A stretch of 64,000 bases of DNA from Hymenobacter lapidiphilus (GCF_013377885.1 NZ_JABKAU010000015.1:1-64000), one strand, 5' to 3'. Positions 1 to 8,890 are shown, counted from the stretch's first letter. Notes: a model not told the origin generated them from the letters alone. Numbers and translations are program-made.

Positions 1-21
1 TACTACTACGTACATTCCTTT

Positions 22-74
22 AGCAGAAAAGGAGAGAGCCCGGCCAGATTGGCCGGGCTCTCTCCTTTTCTGCT
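22..74. terminator. Bidirectional hairpin terminator
   Basis: A perfect inverted repeat has arms of about 24 bases around a short ATT-centred loop. The GC core (GCCCGGCCA paired with TGGCCGGGC) is flanked by A-rich and T-rich stretches, so it can act on either strand. It lies downstream of the AraC-type gene, which is transcribed leftwards. Confidence 0.8.
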
Positions 75-126
75 ACTCTTGCTGACACCTGCATCTGAGG
101 CATCCGACCATCTGCAACATCTGTGA

Positions 127-1050
127 TTAGATGTTCATGGCCGATTCGCGACGACGCATTTTGCCGGCCGGAATGCCGAACATCATCTTGAAGCGGCGGC
201 AGAAGTACGCGGTGTCTTTGTAGCCCACTTCCTTACCGATGTCGCGGATGCTCTTTTTAGTGGTCCGGAGCAGGAACACGGCGCGCTCCATGCGCTGGTA
301 TTCGATGTAGTCCTGCGGGTTGATGCCGGTGAGCATCTTGAAGTACTGGCCCACATAATCCTCACTCACGTTGGCTACGCCCGATAGAACCTTGTTCGAC
401 AGGTCGCCGCCGATGTTCTCCTTGATGTAGTTGAACAGGTCGATGAGGCGCGGATCCTTGAAGTACGTGCTGTTGGTGGCCAACTGCTCCACAAACATCT
501 TGTTTTTGAGGATGTAGCGCACGATTTCCACCACGATGTTCTCGGTGTAAATCGTGATAAGCCGCTCGCGGCCGGGTAGCTCCTGCAGGCTCTCCTCTAC
601 CACCTTAATGATAAGATTGGCCAGCTTGGAATTGTCGGTAATGAGGAAGGCCGGCACATCGAGCGAGGCAAAGAAATTCACCGAATCGAACACCTTGGCC
701 TCAAAGCTCACAAACGAGTGGCTCTCCTCGGCATCCCCGATCAGGTCGAGGTCGGAGTTGGAGTGAAAAAACTTGTCCTTGTTGGTGATCAGGTCGTCGT
801 TGGTAATGCTCTTGCTGGGGTCGTGGCCATACGTGACCTTGGTGGCACGGCCGCCGGGGATGAAGAGCATTTCGCCCTCCTCCACCGCGTGGCTTTCATC
901 GCCAAACGAAACGTGGCCCTTATGGAGCAGAATCAGGTTGTTGCCCACATCGTAGGAGTTGCGCACCGTAAAGGGCTGCTGCAGCACCAGGTTTTTTGCT
1001 TTGATGTACCGGACACCCAAAGACTCTATTACTTTATTATAATCTTCCAT
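127..1050 (-). CDS. AraC-family transcriptional regulator
   Basis: This 307-residue protein has the two-part layout of AraC-type regulators. Residues about 29-80 look like a cupin or sensor fold (HKGHVSFGDE, GEMLFIPGGRA). Residues about 200-300 form the double helix-turn-helix, including LSGVANVSEDYVGQYF and the second helix pair ending IRDIGKEVGYKDTAYFCRRF. The family binds DNA through the C-terminal half and usually responds to a small ligand through the N-terminal half; the ligand cannot be read here. The gene stands alone between two hairpins. Its upstream region carries a 9-base inverted repeat that could be an autoregulatory site. The assignment to the family is secure, the target genes are unknown. 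Confidence 0.93.
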   Translation of the reverse strand: MEDYNKVIESLGVRYIKAKNLVLQQPFTVRNSYDVGNNLILLHKGHVSFGDESHAVEEGEMLFIPGGRATKVTYGHDPSKSITNDDLITNKDKFFHSNSDLDLIGDAEESHSFVSFEAKVFDSVNFFASLDVPAFLITDNSKLANLIIKVVEESLQELPGRERLITIYTENIVVEIVRYILKNKMFVEQLATNSTYFKDPRLIDLFNYIKENIGGDLSNKVLSGVANVSEDYVGQYFKMLTGINPQDYIEYQRMERAVFLLRTTKKSIRDIGKEVGYKDTAYFCRRFKMMFGIPAGKMRRRESAMNI

Positions 1051-1080
1051 CGGTAGGTAGGGCGAGAAATTTGAGAGTAG

Positions 1081-1108
1081 TAAACCAGATTATAGCACCT
1101 CTGGTTTA
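1081..1108. promoter_or_regulatory. Inverted repeat upstream of the AraC-type gene
   Basis: TAAACCAGA and TCTGGTTTA form perfect 9-base arms with a 10-base spacer, 31 bases upstream of the regulator's start codon. The surrounding DNA is AT-rich compared with the rest of the window. An operator for self-control is one reading; a 5' leader hairpin is another. Confidence 0.4.
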
Positions 1109-1143
1109 ACAAATGCAAAATAACATATAAAAATTCACAAAAA

Positions 1144-1178
1144 CACAAAACCCAGCCATTTACTGGCTGGGTTTTGTG
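1144..1178. terminator. Hairpin terminator after the acyl-CoA dehydrogenase
   Basis: Arms of 15 bases (CACAAAACCCAGCCA and its complement) surround a 5-base loop. On the minus strand the stem ends in a T-rich run, as expected downstream of the dehydrogenase that is transcribed leftwards. Confidence 0.8.
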
Positions 1179-1209
1179 CAATACTTCTGAATAATAGGCA
1201 ATTCTGTTT

Positions 1210-2349
1210 CTATTTGAGAATTTCCCTAGAGATTACAATTTTCTGAATCTCAGAGGTTCCCTCATAAATCTGGGTGATTTTGGCGTCGCGCATCATCCGC
1301 TCCACGTGGTATTCTTTCACGAAACCATAGCCGCCATGAATCTGAACGGCCTCTACAGCTGTGTCCATAGCAACCTTCGAAGCAAACAGCTTGGCCATAG
1401 CGCCCGACTTGGCGTAGTCCTGGTGGGCATCTTTATCGTGGGCCGACTGTAGGCACAGTAGACGAGCGGCATCGATGTTGGTAGCCATATCGGCCAGCTT
1501 GAACTGGATGGCCTGATGCTGCGAAATCGGCACGCCGAACGCCTTGCGCTCCTGGGCGTACTTCAACGACAGTTCGTAGGCACCGGAAGCAATACCCAGA
1601 GCCTGGGCAGCAATACCAATGCGGCCGCCAGCCAGCACCTGCATAGCGAACTTAAAGCCGAAGCCGTCGTCGCCGATGCGGTTTTCCTTCGGAACCTTCA
1701 CATCGGTAAACTGCAGCGAGCAGGTATCGGAACCACGGATACCGAGCTTGTTTTCCTTGGGGCTGGTTACAAAACCTTCCATGCCCTTATCAACGATAAG
1801 CACATTGATGCCGCGGTGCTTGGCTTCGGGATTTGTCTGGGCCACTACAAGGTATACCGAAGCGGTGGTACCATTAGTAATCCAGTTTTTGGTGCCGTTG
1901 AGCAGGTAATGGTCGCCCATATCCTCGGCGGTGGTACGCTGGCTCGTTGCATCGGAGCCAGCCTCTGGCTCTGACAGGGCAAAGGCGCCGATAATTTCGC
2001 CGGACGTCAGGCCGGGCAGGTACTTGCGCTTCTGCTCCTCAGTGCCGTACTTTTCCAAGCCCCAGCATACCAGCGAGTTGTTCACCGACATGATAACGGA
2101 GCACGAGGCATCCACCTTGCTGATTTCTTCCATGGCCAGCACGTAGCTCACGGTATCCATGCCGCCGCCGCCGTATTCGGGGCTCACCATCATACCCATA
2201 AAGCCCAGCTCGCCCATCTTTTTGATCTGCTCGGCCGGAAATTTCTGGTGCTCGTCGCGCTCAATTACGCCAGCCCATAGTTCGCTCTGGGCAAAGTCGC
2301 GGGCAGCGGCCTGTACGGCCAGTTGTTCTTCAGTAAGCTGGAAATCCAT
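1210..2349 (-). CDS. Acyl-CoA dehydrogenase
   Basis: The 379-residue product is an FAD-dependent acyl-CoA dehydrogenase, which introduces the alpha-beta double bond in fatty-acid or branched-chain acyl-CoA breakdown. The FAD and substrate-binding segment FALSEPEAGSDATSQRT and the C-terminal QIYEGTSEIQK are clear; the glutamate of YEGT is the catalytic base in the short and medium-chain enzymes. I start at MDFQLTEEQ because the reading frame upstream of it has no family resemblance. The length is normal for the family. Chain-length preference cannot be told from sequence. A TAATTTTG box lies 67 bases upstream of the start. Confidence 0.95.
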   Translation of the reverse strand: MDFQLTEEQLAVQAAARDFAQSELWAGVIERDEHQKFPAEQIKKMGELGFMGMMVSPEYGGGGMDTVSYVLAMEEISKVDASCSVIMSVNNSLVCWGLEKYGTEEQKRKYLPGLTSGEIIGAFALSEPEAGSDATSQRTTAEDMGDHYLLNGTKNWITNGTTASVYLVVAQTNPEAKHRGINVLIVDKGMEGFVTSPKENKLGIRGSDTCSLQFTDVKVPKENRIGDDGFGFKFAMQVLAGGRIGIAAQALGIASGAYELSLKYAQERKAFGVPISQHQAIQFKLADMATNIDAARLLCLQSAHDKDAHQDYAKSGAMAKLFASKVAMDTAVEAVQIHGGYGFVKEYHVERMMRDAKITQIYEGTSEIQKIVISREILK

Positions 2350-2416
2350 GCAGTAAAGTGGGTGGGGTGGGAAAATCAAACAGTTGGGCCAGCACGACGA
2401 GCGGGCTGCGGCCGGA

Positions 2417-2424
2417 CAAAATTA
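2417..2424 (-). promoter_or_regulatory. Candidate -7 box of the acyl-CoA dehydrogenase promoter
   Basis: Read on the minus strand this is TAATTTTG, matching the Bacteroidota -7 consensus TAnnTTTG. It is 67 bases upstream of the start codon. No convincing TTG element is found at the expected spacing, so support is partial. Confidence 0.4.
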
Positions 2425-2511
2425 CGCAATCAGGCGTTGGGCAGTAGCGTTCTAACACAAAACCCGCACAAAGAGTTGGCCGTCAGCGCCACTCTGCTTG
2501 CCTTGGCAACT

Positions 2512-2548
2512 AAAAAGCCGCTTCCGAAGATCCGGAAGCGGCTTTTTA
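2512..2548. terminator. Hairpin terminator after the zinc peptidase gene
   Basis: AAAAAGCCGCTTCCG pairs with CGGAAGCGGCTTTTT around a short loop, with A and T runs on both sides. It lies 17 bases past the stop codon of the zinc peptidase on the minus strand. Confidence 0.85.
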
Positions 2549-2565
2549 TAATGGGTTGCGCTACG

Positions 2566-3255
2566 TTAACTGTTGCGACGACCGCCCAGAAAGAGACTAA
2601 CGTAGTACAGCAGGGTAGCCAGCGAACTGAGTGCGGCCACCACGTAGGTCATGGCCGCCCACCACAGTGCGTCTTTGGCCATAGCGTGCTCCTGAGGCGT
2701 TACAATGCCCCGCTTATCAATCCAAGCCAGGGCGCGCTTCGAGGCGTCGAACTCGACGGGCAGCGTAACGAAGGCGAACAGCGTAGTGAGCGAAAACAGC
2801 ACCACACCGGCCCCCAGCGGCCAAGGCGTACGATTGAGCAGGAACACGCCCGCAATCAGCAGGATGGGCATGAAGCGCGATACAGCGCTTAGGGCCGGCA
2901 CCATAGCCGAGCGGAACTGCAGCATGTTGTAGGCCGTGGCATGCTGCACAGCGTGGCCGCACTCGTGGGCGGCTACGGCAGCAGCGGCAGCGCTACGCTC
3001 GGCGTACACGGCTTCGCTCAGGTTCACCGTTTTGTCGGCCGGGTTGTAGTGGTCGGTCAGGCGGCCTTCGGTGCTGATGACGCGCACATCGGTAATGCCG
3101 TTGTCGGCGAGCATCAGCTCGGCAATCTGTTTGCCCGACAAGCCGTTCTGGAGGCCAACTTGGGAATACTGCTCGAACTTGCTTTTGAGGCGACGCTGCA
3201 CGAGCCAGCTGACCACCATGGCGACCAGCAAAACGATGTAGATAGGAGAAAACAT
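2566..3255 (-). CDS. Zinc-dependent membrane peptidase, YugP-like
   Basis: This 229-residue protein matches the Zn_peptidase_2 (YugP-type) family. An N-terminal membrane segment (residues 4-20) precedes a soluble part with the zinc motif HECGH at residues 97-101, followed by HAVQHA. Further hydrophobic segments follow at about 120-142, 147-165 and 198-222. A conserved FDAS segment near 168 fits the third zinc ligand region. The family's physiological substrates are poorly known. It lies downstream of rfaE2 by 62 bases and may share its transcript; a strong hairpin follows it. Confidence 0.88.
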   Translation of the reverse strand: MFSPIYIVLLVAMVVSWLVQRRLKSKFEQYSQVGLQNGLSGKQIAELMLADNGITDVRVISTEGRLTDHYNPADKTVNLSEAVYAERSAAAAAVAAHECGHAVQHATAYNMLQFRSAMVPALSAVSRFMPILLIAGVFLLNRTPWPLGAGVVLFSLTTLFAFVTLPVEFDASKRALAWIDKRGIVTPQEHAMAKDALWWAAMTYVVAALSSLATLLYYVSLFLGGRRNS

Positions 3256-3317
3256 GAAGGAAGAAGGTCAGGTATGCAGGTTGAACAATGGCCCGCCGGA
3301 TTTCGTGCCGGCCGGCA

Positions 3318-3797
3318 CTACGACGTGTGGCTGATGCGCTCGACGATGCGCGTGGTGCTGTAACCCGGCACCAGCGGCACCGTCAGCACTTGGCCACCGC
3401 GGGCCAGCACCGCCTCGTGGCCCACAATCTGGCTTACGGCGTAGTCGTCGCCCTTCACCAGAATATTGGGTTGCACGGCTTCAATGAGGGCCAGCGGAGT
3501 TTGCTCGTCGAAGAGCGTCACGGCATCAACAAACAAAAGCGAGGCCAGAACCCGCGCGCGTGACACTTCGTCCTGCAACGGCCGGCCGGGCTTGAGCCGG
3601 CTAACCGAAGCGTCGGTGTTCAGGCCCACCACCAGCCGTTGGCCTAGGTGCCGGGCTTTTTCGAGGTAGTCGACATGACCTAGGTGCAGCAGATCGAAGC
3701 AGCCATTGGTAAACACCACCTGCTCGCCAGCCGCCTGCCAAGCAGCTACGGCAGTTATGAGGGCTTCGCGGCTCAGTATTTTATCTTTAGACCACAT
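3318..3797 (-). CDS. rfaE2: D-glycero-beta-D-manno-heptose 1-phosphate adenylyltransferase
   Basis: The 159-residue protein is the stand-alone nucleotidyltransferase half of HldE. It attaches AMP to heptose 1-phosphate in the ADP-heptose pathway that supplies LPS core sugars. NGCFDLLHLGHVDYLEKA (residues 31-48) holds the HxGH nucleotide-binding motif at H38-H41. I start at MWSKDKILSR; the 19 extra residues possible upstream do not resemble the family. The kinase half of E. coli HldE is absent, the usual split arrangement in many bacteria. It follows the YbhN-like gene by 77 bases, so co-transcription is plausible. The presence of the gene indicates heptose-containing LPS. Confidence 0.9.
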   Translation of the reverse strand: MWSKDKILSREALITAVAAWQAAGEQVVFTNGCFDLLHLGHVDYLEKARHLGQRLVVGLNTDASVSRLKPGRPLQDEVSRARVLASLLFVDAVTLFDEQTPLALIEAVQPNILVKGDDYAVSQIVGHEAVLARGGQVLTVPLVPGYSTTRIVERISHTS

Positions 3798-3874
3798 GGC
3801 TTGAGCTGATAAGTTGGGAAGCTGGCATGCCAGCACGGCCGATAGGCCTCGCATCCTTAAACCCTGAACGGTGC

Positions 3875-4930
3875 CTATTGCGGCCGTACTACTTCGGTTT
3901 CTAGTGCCACACCGACCGGTGCCCGGTGCTTATGGCTTTTGCCCGATTTAACCATACTGGCGGCAAAGCTGATGCCGCCCATAAGCACAACCAGCAGTGT
4001 CTGGGAGCCGTGTACGACCAGCGCATACGCAATGCCGGCCTCCTTACTGATACCGTAGGCTAACAGCACACTCTGCACCATCACATGGAAGGGCCCGATA
4101 CCGCCTGCTACCGGCGCGGCCATACCCAGGGCTCCGAACGTAAGCACGGCCAGACCAGCACGCATTCCAAGATCGTAGGTCTCAGGAAAAGCGAAAAAAG
4201 CCAGGTAGTCCATGAGGTAATATACGGCCCAGGTAAAGAAGGTGTGGAACAGGAACAACCCCTTGTTCTCCAGCTTCAGAATACTGAATGCCCCAGCCAA
4301 TACGCCCTTTACAAAGCCTACGGCCTTGCTGAACAGCGCGTTCTGGCGCAGTCGCTCCAAGTTGCGGAACACCGCATAGCCGAGGCCTAACAGCAGCAGC
4401 AGGGCAATACCTAGGGCCACCAGCAACGGCGTGCGGTTACGGGCCAGATCATCGTAGCGACCAGCCAGCACCTTGTCGGTTACGAAGCTCCAGAAGGTAT
4501 TGAAGTCGAGCAGCAGCGTAGTGCCCAGCAAGCCAAACAACACCAGTACGTCGATTACTCGCTCGGTTACCACCGTACCAAGCGCCACCTGTACCGGCAC
4601 GCCGCTGGTACGCCGTAGCACCGAACAACGAATAACCTCGCCCATACGCGGTAGCACCAGGTTGGCCAGGTATCCCACCATCATAGCATGGTACACGTCC
4701 CAGTAGCGCGGATGGTAGCCGGTGGGCTCAATCTGCATTTTCCAGCGGTAAGCCCGGCTGAAATAGCCCAGCACCGACAGTGCCAGCGTAAGCAACAGCC
4801 ACCAGTAGTTAGCCCCGCGCACGTACTGCCCGATGCGACTCAGATCCTGCCCCTGCAGCGCATACCACATCAGGAGGCCCGACACGGATAGCAGCAGCGT
4901 ATACTTTACAAAGTTGAGTACTTGCTTCAT
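3875..4930 (-). CDS. YbhN/UPF0104-family membrane protein (flippase-like domain)
   Basis: This 351-residue protein has about eight hydrophobic segments and matches the lysylphosphatidylglycerol-synthase transmembrane (UPF0104/YbhN) family. The segment RAYRWKMQIEPTG (about residues 59-71) and the pattern LPRMGEVIRCSVL near residue 93 are typical. It lacks the soluble aminoacyltransferase domain of MprF, so lipid aminoacylation should not be inferred. Members are thought to move lipids or support membrane homeostasis. It lies 41 bases downstream of panD; to my knowledge this panC-panD-YbhN order recurs in Bacteroidota. Substrate is unknown. Confidence 0.85.
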   Translation of the reverse strand: MKQVLNFVKYTLLLSVSGLLMWYALQGQDLSRIGQYVRGANYWWLLLTLALSVLGYFSRAYRWKMQIEPTGYHPRYWDVYHAMMVGYLANLVLPRMGEVIRCSVLRRTSGVPVQVALGTVVTERVIDVLVLFGLLGTTLLLDFNTFWSFVTDKVLAGRYDDLARNRTPLLVALGIALLLLLGLGYAVFRNLERLRQNALFSKAVGFVKGVLAGAFSILKLENKGLFLFHTFFTWAVYYLMDYLAFFAFPETYDLGMRAGLAVLTFGALGMAAPVAGGIGPFHVMVQSVLLAYGISKEAGIAYALVVHGSQTLLVVLMGGISFAASMVKSGKSHKHRAPVGVALETEVVRPQ

Positions 4931-4971
4931 GCAGCAGGATCAGGGAGGGCTAAAGCACAAACCATCGGCAG

Positions 4972-5319
4972 TTACGCTACCCGGTTGTGCTGGTCGGGAA
5001 AAATGACGGTGGGTTGGTGAGCCTTGGCCTCGGCAAAGTCAATGAGGGCGTAGGATATAATAATGACAATGTCGCCCACGGCTACGCGGCGGGCGGCCGG
5101 GCCGTTCAGGCAAATCATGCCCGAGCCCCGCTCACCCTTAATGGTGTAGGTTTCAAACCGCTCGCCATTGTTGATATTGACGATGGTGACCTTTTCATTT
5201 TCCACCATGTTGGCCGCATCGAGCAGGTCCTCATCAATGGTGATGCTGCCCACGTAGTGCAACTCGGCCTGAGTAACCTTAACGCGGTGAATTTTCGACT
5301 TGAGAACCTCTATATGCAT
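4972..5319 (-). CDS. panD: Aspartate 1-decarboxylase
   Basis: PanD makes beta-alanine from aspartate for pantothenate synthesis. The 115-residue length is normal. The proenzyme cleaves itself at the Gly-Ser bond seen at residues 24-25 ([12 protein letters not shown]); the new N-terminal serine becomes the pyruvoyl cofactor. [12 protein letters not shown] and IIISYA near the C terminus are also typical. I start at [17 protein letters not shown], the standard PanD beginning. It lies downstream of panC, 148 bases away, consistent with a pantothenate operon. Confidence 0.96.
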   Translation of the reverse strand: MHIEVLKSKIHRVKVTQAELHYVGSITIDEDLLDAANMVENEKVTIVNINNGERFETYTIKGERGSGMICLNGPAARRVAVGDIVIIISYALIDFAEAKAHQPTVIFPDQHNRVA

Positions 5320-5467
5320 GTGCAAAAGCAACAGATACTGTTTGGGGACCCAAAGATACAGAAGGGGAGATAGTGAAGCCGTGAGGTAAAGGCATATTGA
5401 ACCCACGGATCTTGCTGATGCTGTATTCGCCGTTCCCTAAATACAGGTTCAGCAACTCGTCAGCCAT

Positions 5468-6322
5468 TTATTTACCCTCTACCACCACGTTATCAATCAG
5501 CCGGACACCGCCGAGGTGGGCGGCCAAGCACACTACTGCGGGGCAGCCGGCGTACGTATCGGTCAGGGGCTGCAGGGTGTGGGCGTCGGCCACAGTAATG
5601 TATTCTAACTCCAGCCCCGGCACGGCAGCCAATTGCTCGCGCACCGCCGCCTGCACCGCCGCCGGCGCAGTATGCCCACCACGGAGCAGTTCGGCAGCAG
5701 CCTGCAGGCTTTGGTACAGGCGCGGGGCCAATGCGCGGGCCTCGGGGCTCAGCCGCCGGTTGCGCGACGACATGGCGAGCCCGTCGGGCTCGCGTACCGT
5801 TGGGAAAGCCACCAACTCCAGATCGAAGGTTAAGTCGCTGATGAGCTGGCGCACAATGGCCACCTGCTGGAAATCCTTCTGGCCGAAATAGGCGCGGTGA
5901 GGCCGACTGAGGTGGAAAAGCTTGCTGACCACCGTAGCCACTCCGTTGAAGTGGCCGGGGCGGTGCTCCCCCTCCATTACCCGCTCCAGAGCTCCAAAAC
6001 CGAACTGCACCACCGTCGGGCGAGGATACATTTCGGATACCGAGGGCAGAAAAAGGGCAGTGCAACCAGCCGGAGCCAACAGGGCCGCATCGGCCTCGGG
6101 CAGGCGGGGATACAGGCGAAAATCGTCGGGGTTATTGAACTGGGTGGGATTGACGAAGATACTGGCTACTACTACATCGCACTCGGTGGCGGCGGCCCGT
6201 ACCAGCTGCAAATGACCTTCGTGGAGCGCACCCATAGTGGGCACCAGACCAATATGTTGGCCGGCCCGGCGCCAGTTTTCGGTGTGAGCTTGCAACGCGG
6301 CGGCAGTAGTGAGTATCTCCAT
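5468..6322 (-). CDS. panC: Pantothenate synthetase
   Basis: PanC joins pantoate and beta-alanine with ATP. The 284-residue protein has the nucleotide-binding HxGH motif at residues 34-37 (LVPTMGALHEGHLQLV), the pantoate region SIFVNPTQFN, the segment YFGQKDFQQVAIVR and the late AMSSRNRRLS. I start at MEILTTAAAL; the longer reading upstream would run into the promoter region shared with the divergent plus-strand gene. Pantoate-forming enzymes (PanB, PanE) are not in the window. It heads the minus-strand panC-panD group. Confidence 0.96.
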   Translation of the reverse strand: MEILTTAAALQAHTENWRRAGQHIGLVPTMGALHEGHLQLVRAAATECDVVVASIFVNPTQFNNPDDFRLYPRLPEADAALLAPAGCTALFLPSVSEMYPRPTVVQFGFGALERVMEGEHRPGHFNGVATVVSKLFHLSRPHRAYFGQKDFQQVAIVRQLISDLTFDLELVAFPTVREPDGLAMSSRNRRLSPEARALAPRLYQSLQAAAELLRGGHTAPAAVQAAVREQLAAVPGLELEYITVADAHTLQPLTDTYAGCPAVVCLAAHLGGVRLIDNVVVEGK

Positions 6323-6386
6323 AAAGCAAAGGGGGCCGGCCAGGGGCCGGGAGGCGGACCAGAATGAAATTTCCCTCAAAAATGCT

Positions 6387-6394
6387 TAATTTTG
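6387..6394 (+). promoter_or_regulatory. Candidate -7 box for the glycogen-synthase-like gene
   Basis: TAATTTTG matches TAnnTTTG and lies 48 bases before the start codon, in the 119-base divergent region shared with panC. The upstream -33 element is weak. Confidence 0.45.
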
Positions 6395-6441
6395 TGCATC
6401 CCAAAGTGTTGCCTACCTCTAATAATCCCAACTGACCGTTT

Positions 6442-7254
6442 ATGTCGAAGTTGAAAATACTCTATGCTGCCACGGAAATCGACCCGTTTCTGCAGACCAC
6501 CAAGGTAGCGGAGTTTTTGCGGCGCTTGCCGCAGGGAATGCAGGAAATGGGGATGGAAATCCGCATTTTCGTACCCCGTTTTGGCATTATCAACGAGCGT
6601 AAAAACCGATTGCACGAGGTAGTACGCCTCTCGGGCATCAACATTGCGGTGGGCGAAGACGAAAAGCCGCTCATCATTAAAGTGGCTTCTATCCCTAATG
6701 CCAAGCTACAGGTATATTTTATCGATAACGAGGATTATTTCCACCGTAAGTCGGTATTGGTTGATAAGAATGACAAGTTTCACTCAGACAACGACGAGCG
6801 GGCCATCTTCTTCTGCAAAGGCGTACTGGAAACTGTAAAGAAACTCGGCTGGGCTCCTGATATCGTGCACTGCAACGACTGGATGACGGGCCTGATTCCG
6901 ATGTATATGAAAACGACCTACAAGAAGGATCCGATTTTCAAGGATGCCAAATCGGTCTTCACGATTTACAGCAACGAATTCGATTTCAAATTCGACGCTG
7001 ACATTATCGAAAAGGCTAAGATGCTTGATATTGATGACGACATGCTGGCTTCTTTGAAGACGGCTGACTTTGGCGGCTTCATTAAAACGGGCATGCAGTA
7101 TGCCGATAAGGTTGTGAAGTCCGATGAGGATTTCAGCGAGAACATGGAGGCATTGTTCACCGAGTATTCGACTAAAAAGCAAATTGACCAGGTAGCCGCC
7201 GATGACGACCTGTTGACTTCTTACTACGCGCTCTATAATGAACTGGCCAACTAG
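6442..7254 (+). CDS. Truncated glycogen/starch-synthase-like protein (GT5 N-terminal half only)
   Basis: The 270-residue protein resembles the N-terminal catalytic half of GlgA: MSKLKILYAATEIDPF at the start and WAPDIVHCNDWMTGLIPMY in the middle. Family members are about 480 residues; the C-terminal GT1-type half that completes the active site is missing. The KTGGL motif that binds ADP-glucose is replaced by QTTKV (residues 18-22). The gene is intact, so this is a stable short form and not a fresh truncation; to my knowledge Bacteroidota carry such proteins beside panC and DUF4270. I infer that it is not an active glycogen synthase. It overlaps the next gene by 17 bases, so the two are translationally linked. 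Confidence 0.85.
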   Translation: MSKLKILYAATEIDPFLQTTKVAEFLRRLPQGMQEMGMEIRIFVPRFGIINERKNRLHEVVRLSGINIAVGEDEKPLIIKVASIPNAKLQVYFIDNEDYFHRKSVLVDKNDKFHSDNDERAIFFCKGVLETVKKLGWAPDIVHCNDWMTGLIPMYMKTTYKKDPIFKDAKSVFTIYSNEFDFKFDADIIEKAKMLDIDDDMLASLKTADFGGFIKTGMQYADKVVKSDEDFSENMEALFTEYSTKKQIDQVAADDDLLTSYYALYNELAN

Positions 7255-8776
7255 CGCCGGCCGACTTTCGTCGGTTACTCTGCTCGGAATTACCCTGTTG
7301 GCCCTAGCCAGCAGCTGCGAAAAAGCCAACGACCTCGGCCTTGAACTGCCCGGCACGTCGCCCATCTCCGCAACTTATCTTGATTTGCCGCTTAGGGCGT
7401 CTACGGTGCGCCAGCCAGTGGTGCAGACCGTGAAGGCGAACAGTGTCTTGGTAGGCCGCGTGCGCGACTCGTTCGTGGGTACTACCACAGCCGCGGCCGC
7501 CCTAAACTTGCTGGTATTGCCAGGCCTTTCGCCGCTCGATTCGCTGCCGGCCAAGTTCGTCAACCCCCGCCTCGATTCGGCGGTATTTGTTCTGGCTTTC
7601 GACCAAGTGTACGGCTCTGCGGTTCAGCCACTGCGCCTCGATGTACTGCCACTGCAGCAGCCGCTCGACGCACGGACAGTGTATAATTCGACCACTGCGG
7701 TGGCAACGGGCGCCGCACTGGTGAGCAACTTTACGGCCGTACTCAACCGCGACAATACGGTGCGGGTGCCAGCCAGCAACGCGCCTGATACGATCAGCGT
7801 GGCTTCGCCCCAGCGCACCATCCGGATTCCGCTGCTTAAATCGAGTAGCGCCGCACCGCTGGTCAATTCGGTGTTTGCGGCCATGACGTCGAACTCCGCC
7901 TTCAATCAGAACACGCTCGACGGGTTATGGAAGGGCGTGCTGCTACGACCCTCCGAAGGTCATGTGGGCAATGTAATCAGCATTCCACGAGCCTCTACCC
8001 GCACGGTTAATGTAGTTACCTTCTATTTCCGCACGGGTGCGGAAGGCAAGAAGCGCACGTACTCCATCTATTTGGCCAACATTGCGCCGCTAAGTGGTTC
8101 TTTCACAGACGGCCGGTACTTCACGCAGCTTACAACCGATTTAGCCGGAACTCCGCTGGCTGGCCTGACGCCCCAAAACCCGCTGCCCTCCAGCGCCACC
8201 AACGGCCTGACATATGTGCAGGAAGGCGTGGGGCTGAGTACCCGGCTGGAGTTTGAAGGCTTGGAAGCATTGCGCGACAAACCTACACTGGTCATCAACC
8301 GGGCTGAGCTGCTCATCCCGGTTCGGCAGCTCAGCAACGGCCTGTTCCCATATCCGTCTTCGCTTTATCTCTATGAGGTAAACGAGGCCAACCAGATTCT
8401 GACGCGCCTGAATGGGGCCTCGACGGTTGACCGCCTCGTGCAGCAGGAAGAGCCGGTTGCGCTGCCAAACGGGTCGCTCATTCTGCCGTCTTCCACCGGA
8501 GTAGGTTATCCAGCTTCCGTTTCAGTTCCATTAGGGCAGAATCCCACCCAGTTTTACTCGGTTGGTATCACGCAATACTTACAGGCTTTCCTGCAGAACC
8601 GCTTCAATGCGGGCGAGGATCGTCCTTCGGGGCTGTTGCTCTCACCCGCCCTTCGCAACGGCGAAGGCTTGCTGCTACCGCAGCAAAGTGGCACAGTGGC
8701 TAACCTCAACCTGAACCGCGCTCAGCTCGATGCCAATAACATCCGGCTGCGCGTATACTACTCCAAGCTCCAGTAA
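7238..8776 (+). CDS. DUF4270 lipoprotein
   Basis: The 512-residue protein begins with a lipoprotein signal peptide: hydrophobic residues about 9-25 end at LALASSC, whose cysteine would carry the lipid. The body has the pattern of DUF4270 proteins (ANDLGLELPG just after the cysteine, alternating beta segments, LVINRAELLIPV, and LRVYYSKLQ at the end). The family is confined to Bacteroidota and has no settled function; it is expected on an outer face of the envelope. The start overlaps the preceding gene by 17 bases and glmS follows, an order I recall as widely conserved in the phylum. Confidence 0.85.
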   Translation: MNWPTSAGRLSSVTLLGITLLALASSCEKANDLGLELPGTSPISATYLDLPLRASTVRQPVVQTVKANSVLVGRVRDSFVGTTTAAAALNLLVLPGLSPLDSLPAKFVNPRLDSAVFVLAFDQVYGSAVQPLRLDVLPLQQPLDARTVYNSTTAVATGAALVSNFTAVLNRDNTVRVPASNAPDTISVASPQRTIRIPLLKSSSAAPLVNSVFAAMTSNSAFNQNTLDGLWKGVLLRPSEGHVGNVISIPRASTRTVNVVTFYFRTGAEGKKRTYSIYLANIAPLSGSFTDGRYFTQLTTDLAGTPLAGLTPQNPLPSSATNGLTYVQEGVGLSTRLEFEGLEALRDKPTLVINRAELLIPVRQLSNGLFPYPSSLYLYEVNEANQILTRLNGASTVDRLVQQEEPVALPNGSLILPSSTGVGYPASVSVPLGQNPTQFYSVGITQYLQAFLQNRFNAGEDRPSGLLLSPALRNGEGLLLPQQSGTVANLNLNRAQLDANNIRLRVYYSKLQ

Positions 8777-8890
8777 TAAGGAGCATCGGCCTTCAATTGG
8801 CCTAAGGGCGGCACGGCCTTTGCCGTTGTCGCCCTACTTTTGTCTTGTACTTTTTTCTTTTCGAGCTGCGGCTCTGAACACGTCGACACT

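Noticed and set aside
5279..5467. 62-residue frame between panC and panD on the minus strand
   Set aside because: It begins right after the panC stop but shows no family pattern and runs into panD in another frame; too little support.
8777..8890. glmS ribozyme or riboswitch upstream of glmS
   Set aside because: The 114 bases show no ribozyme core; such elements are known mainly from Gram-positive bacteria.
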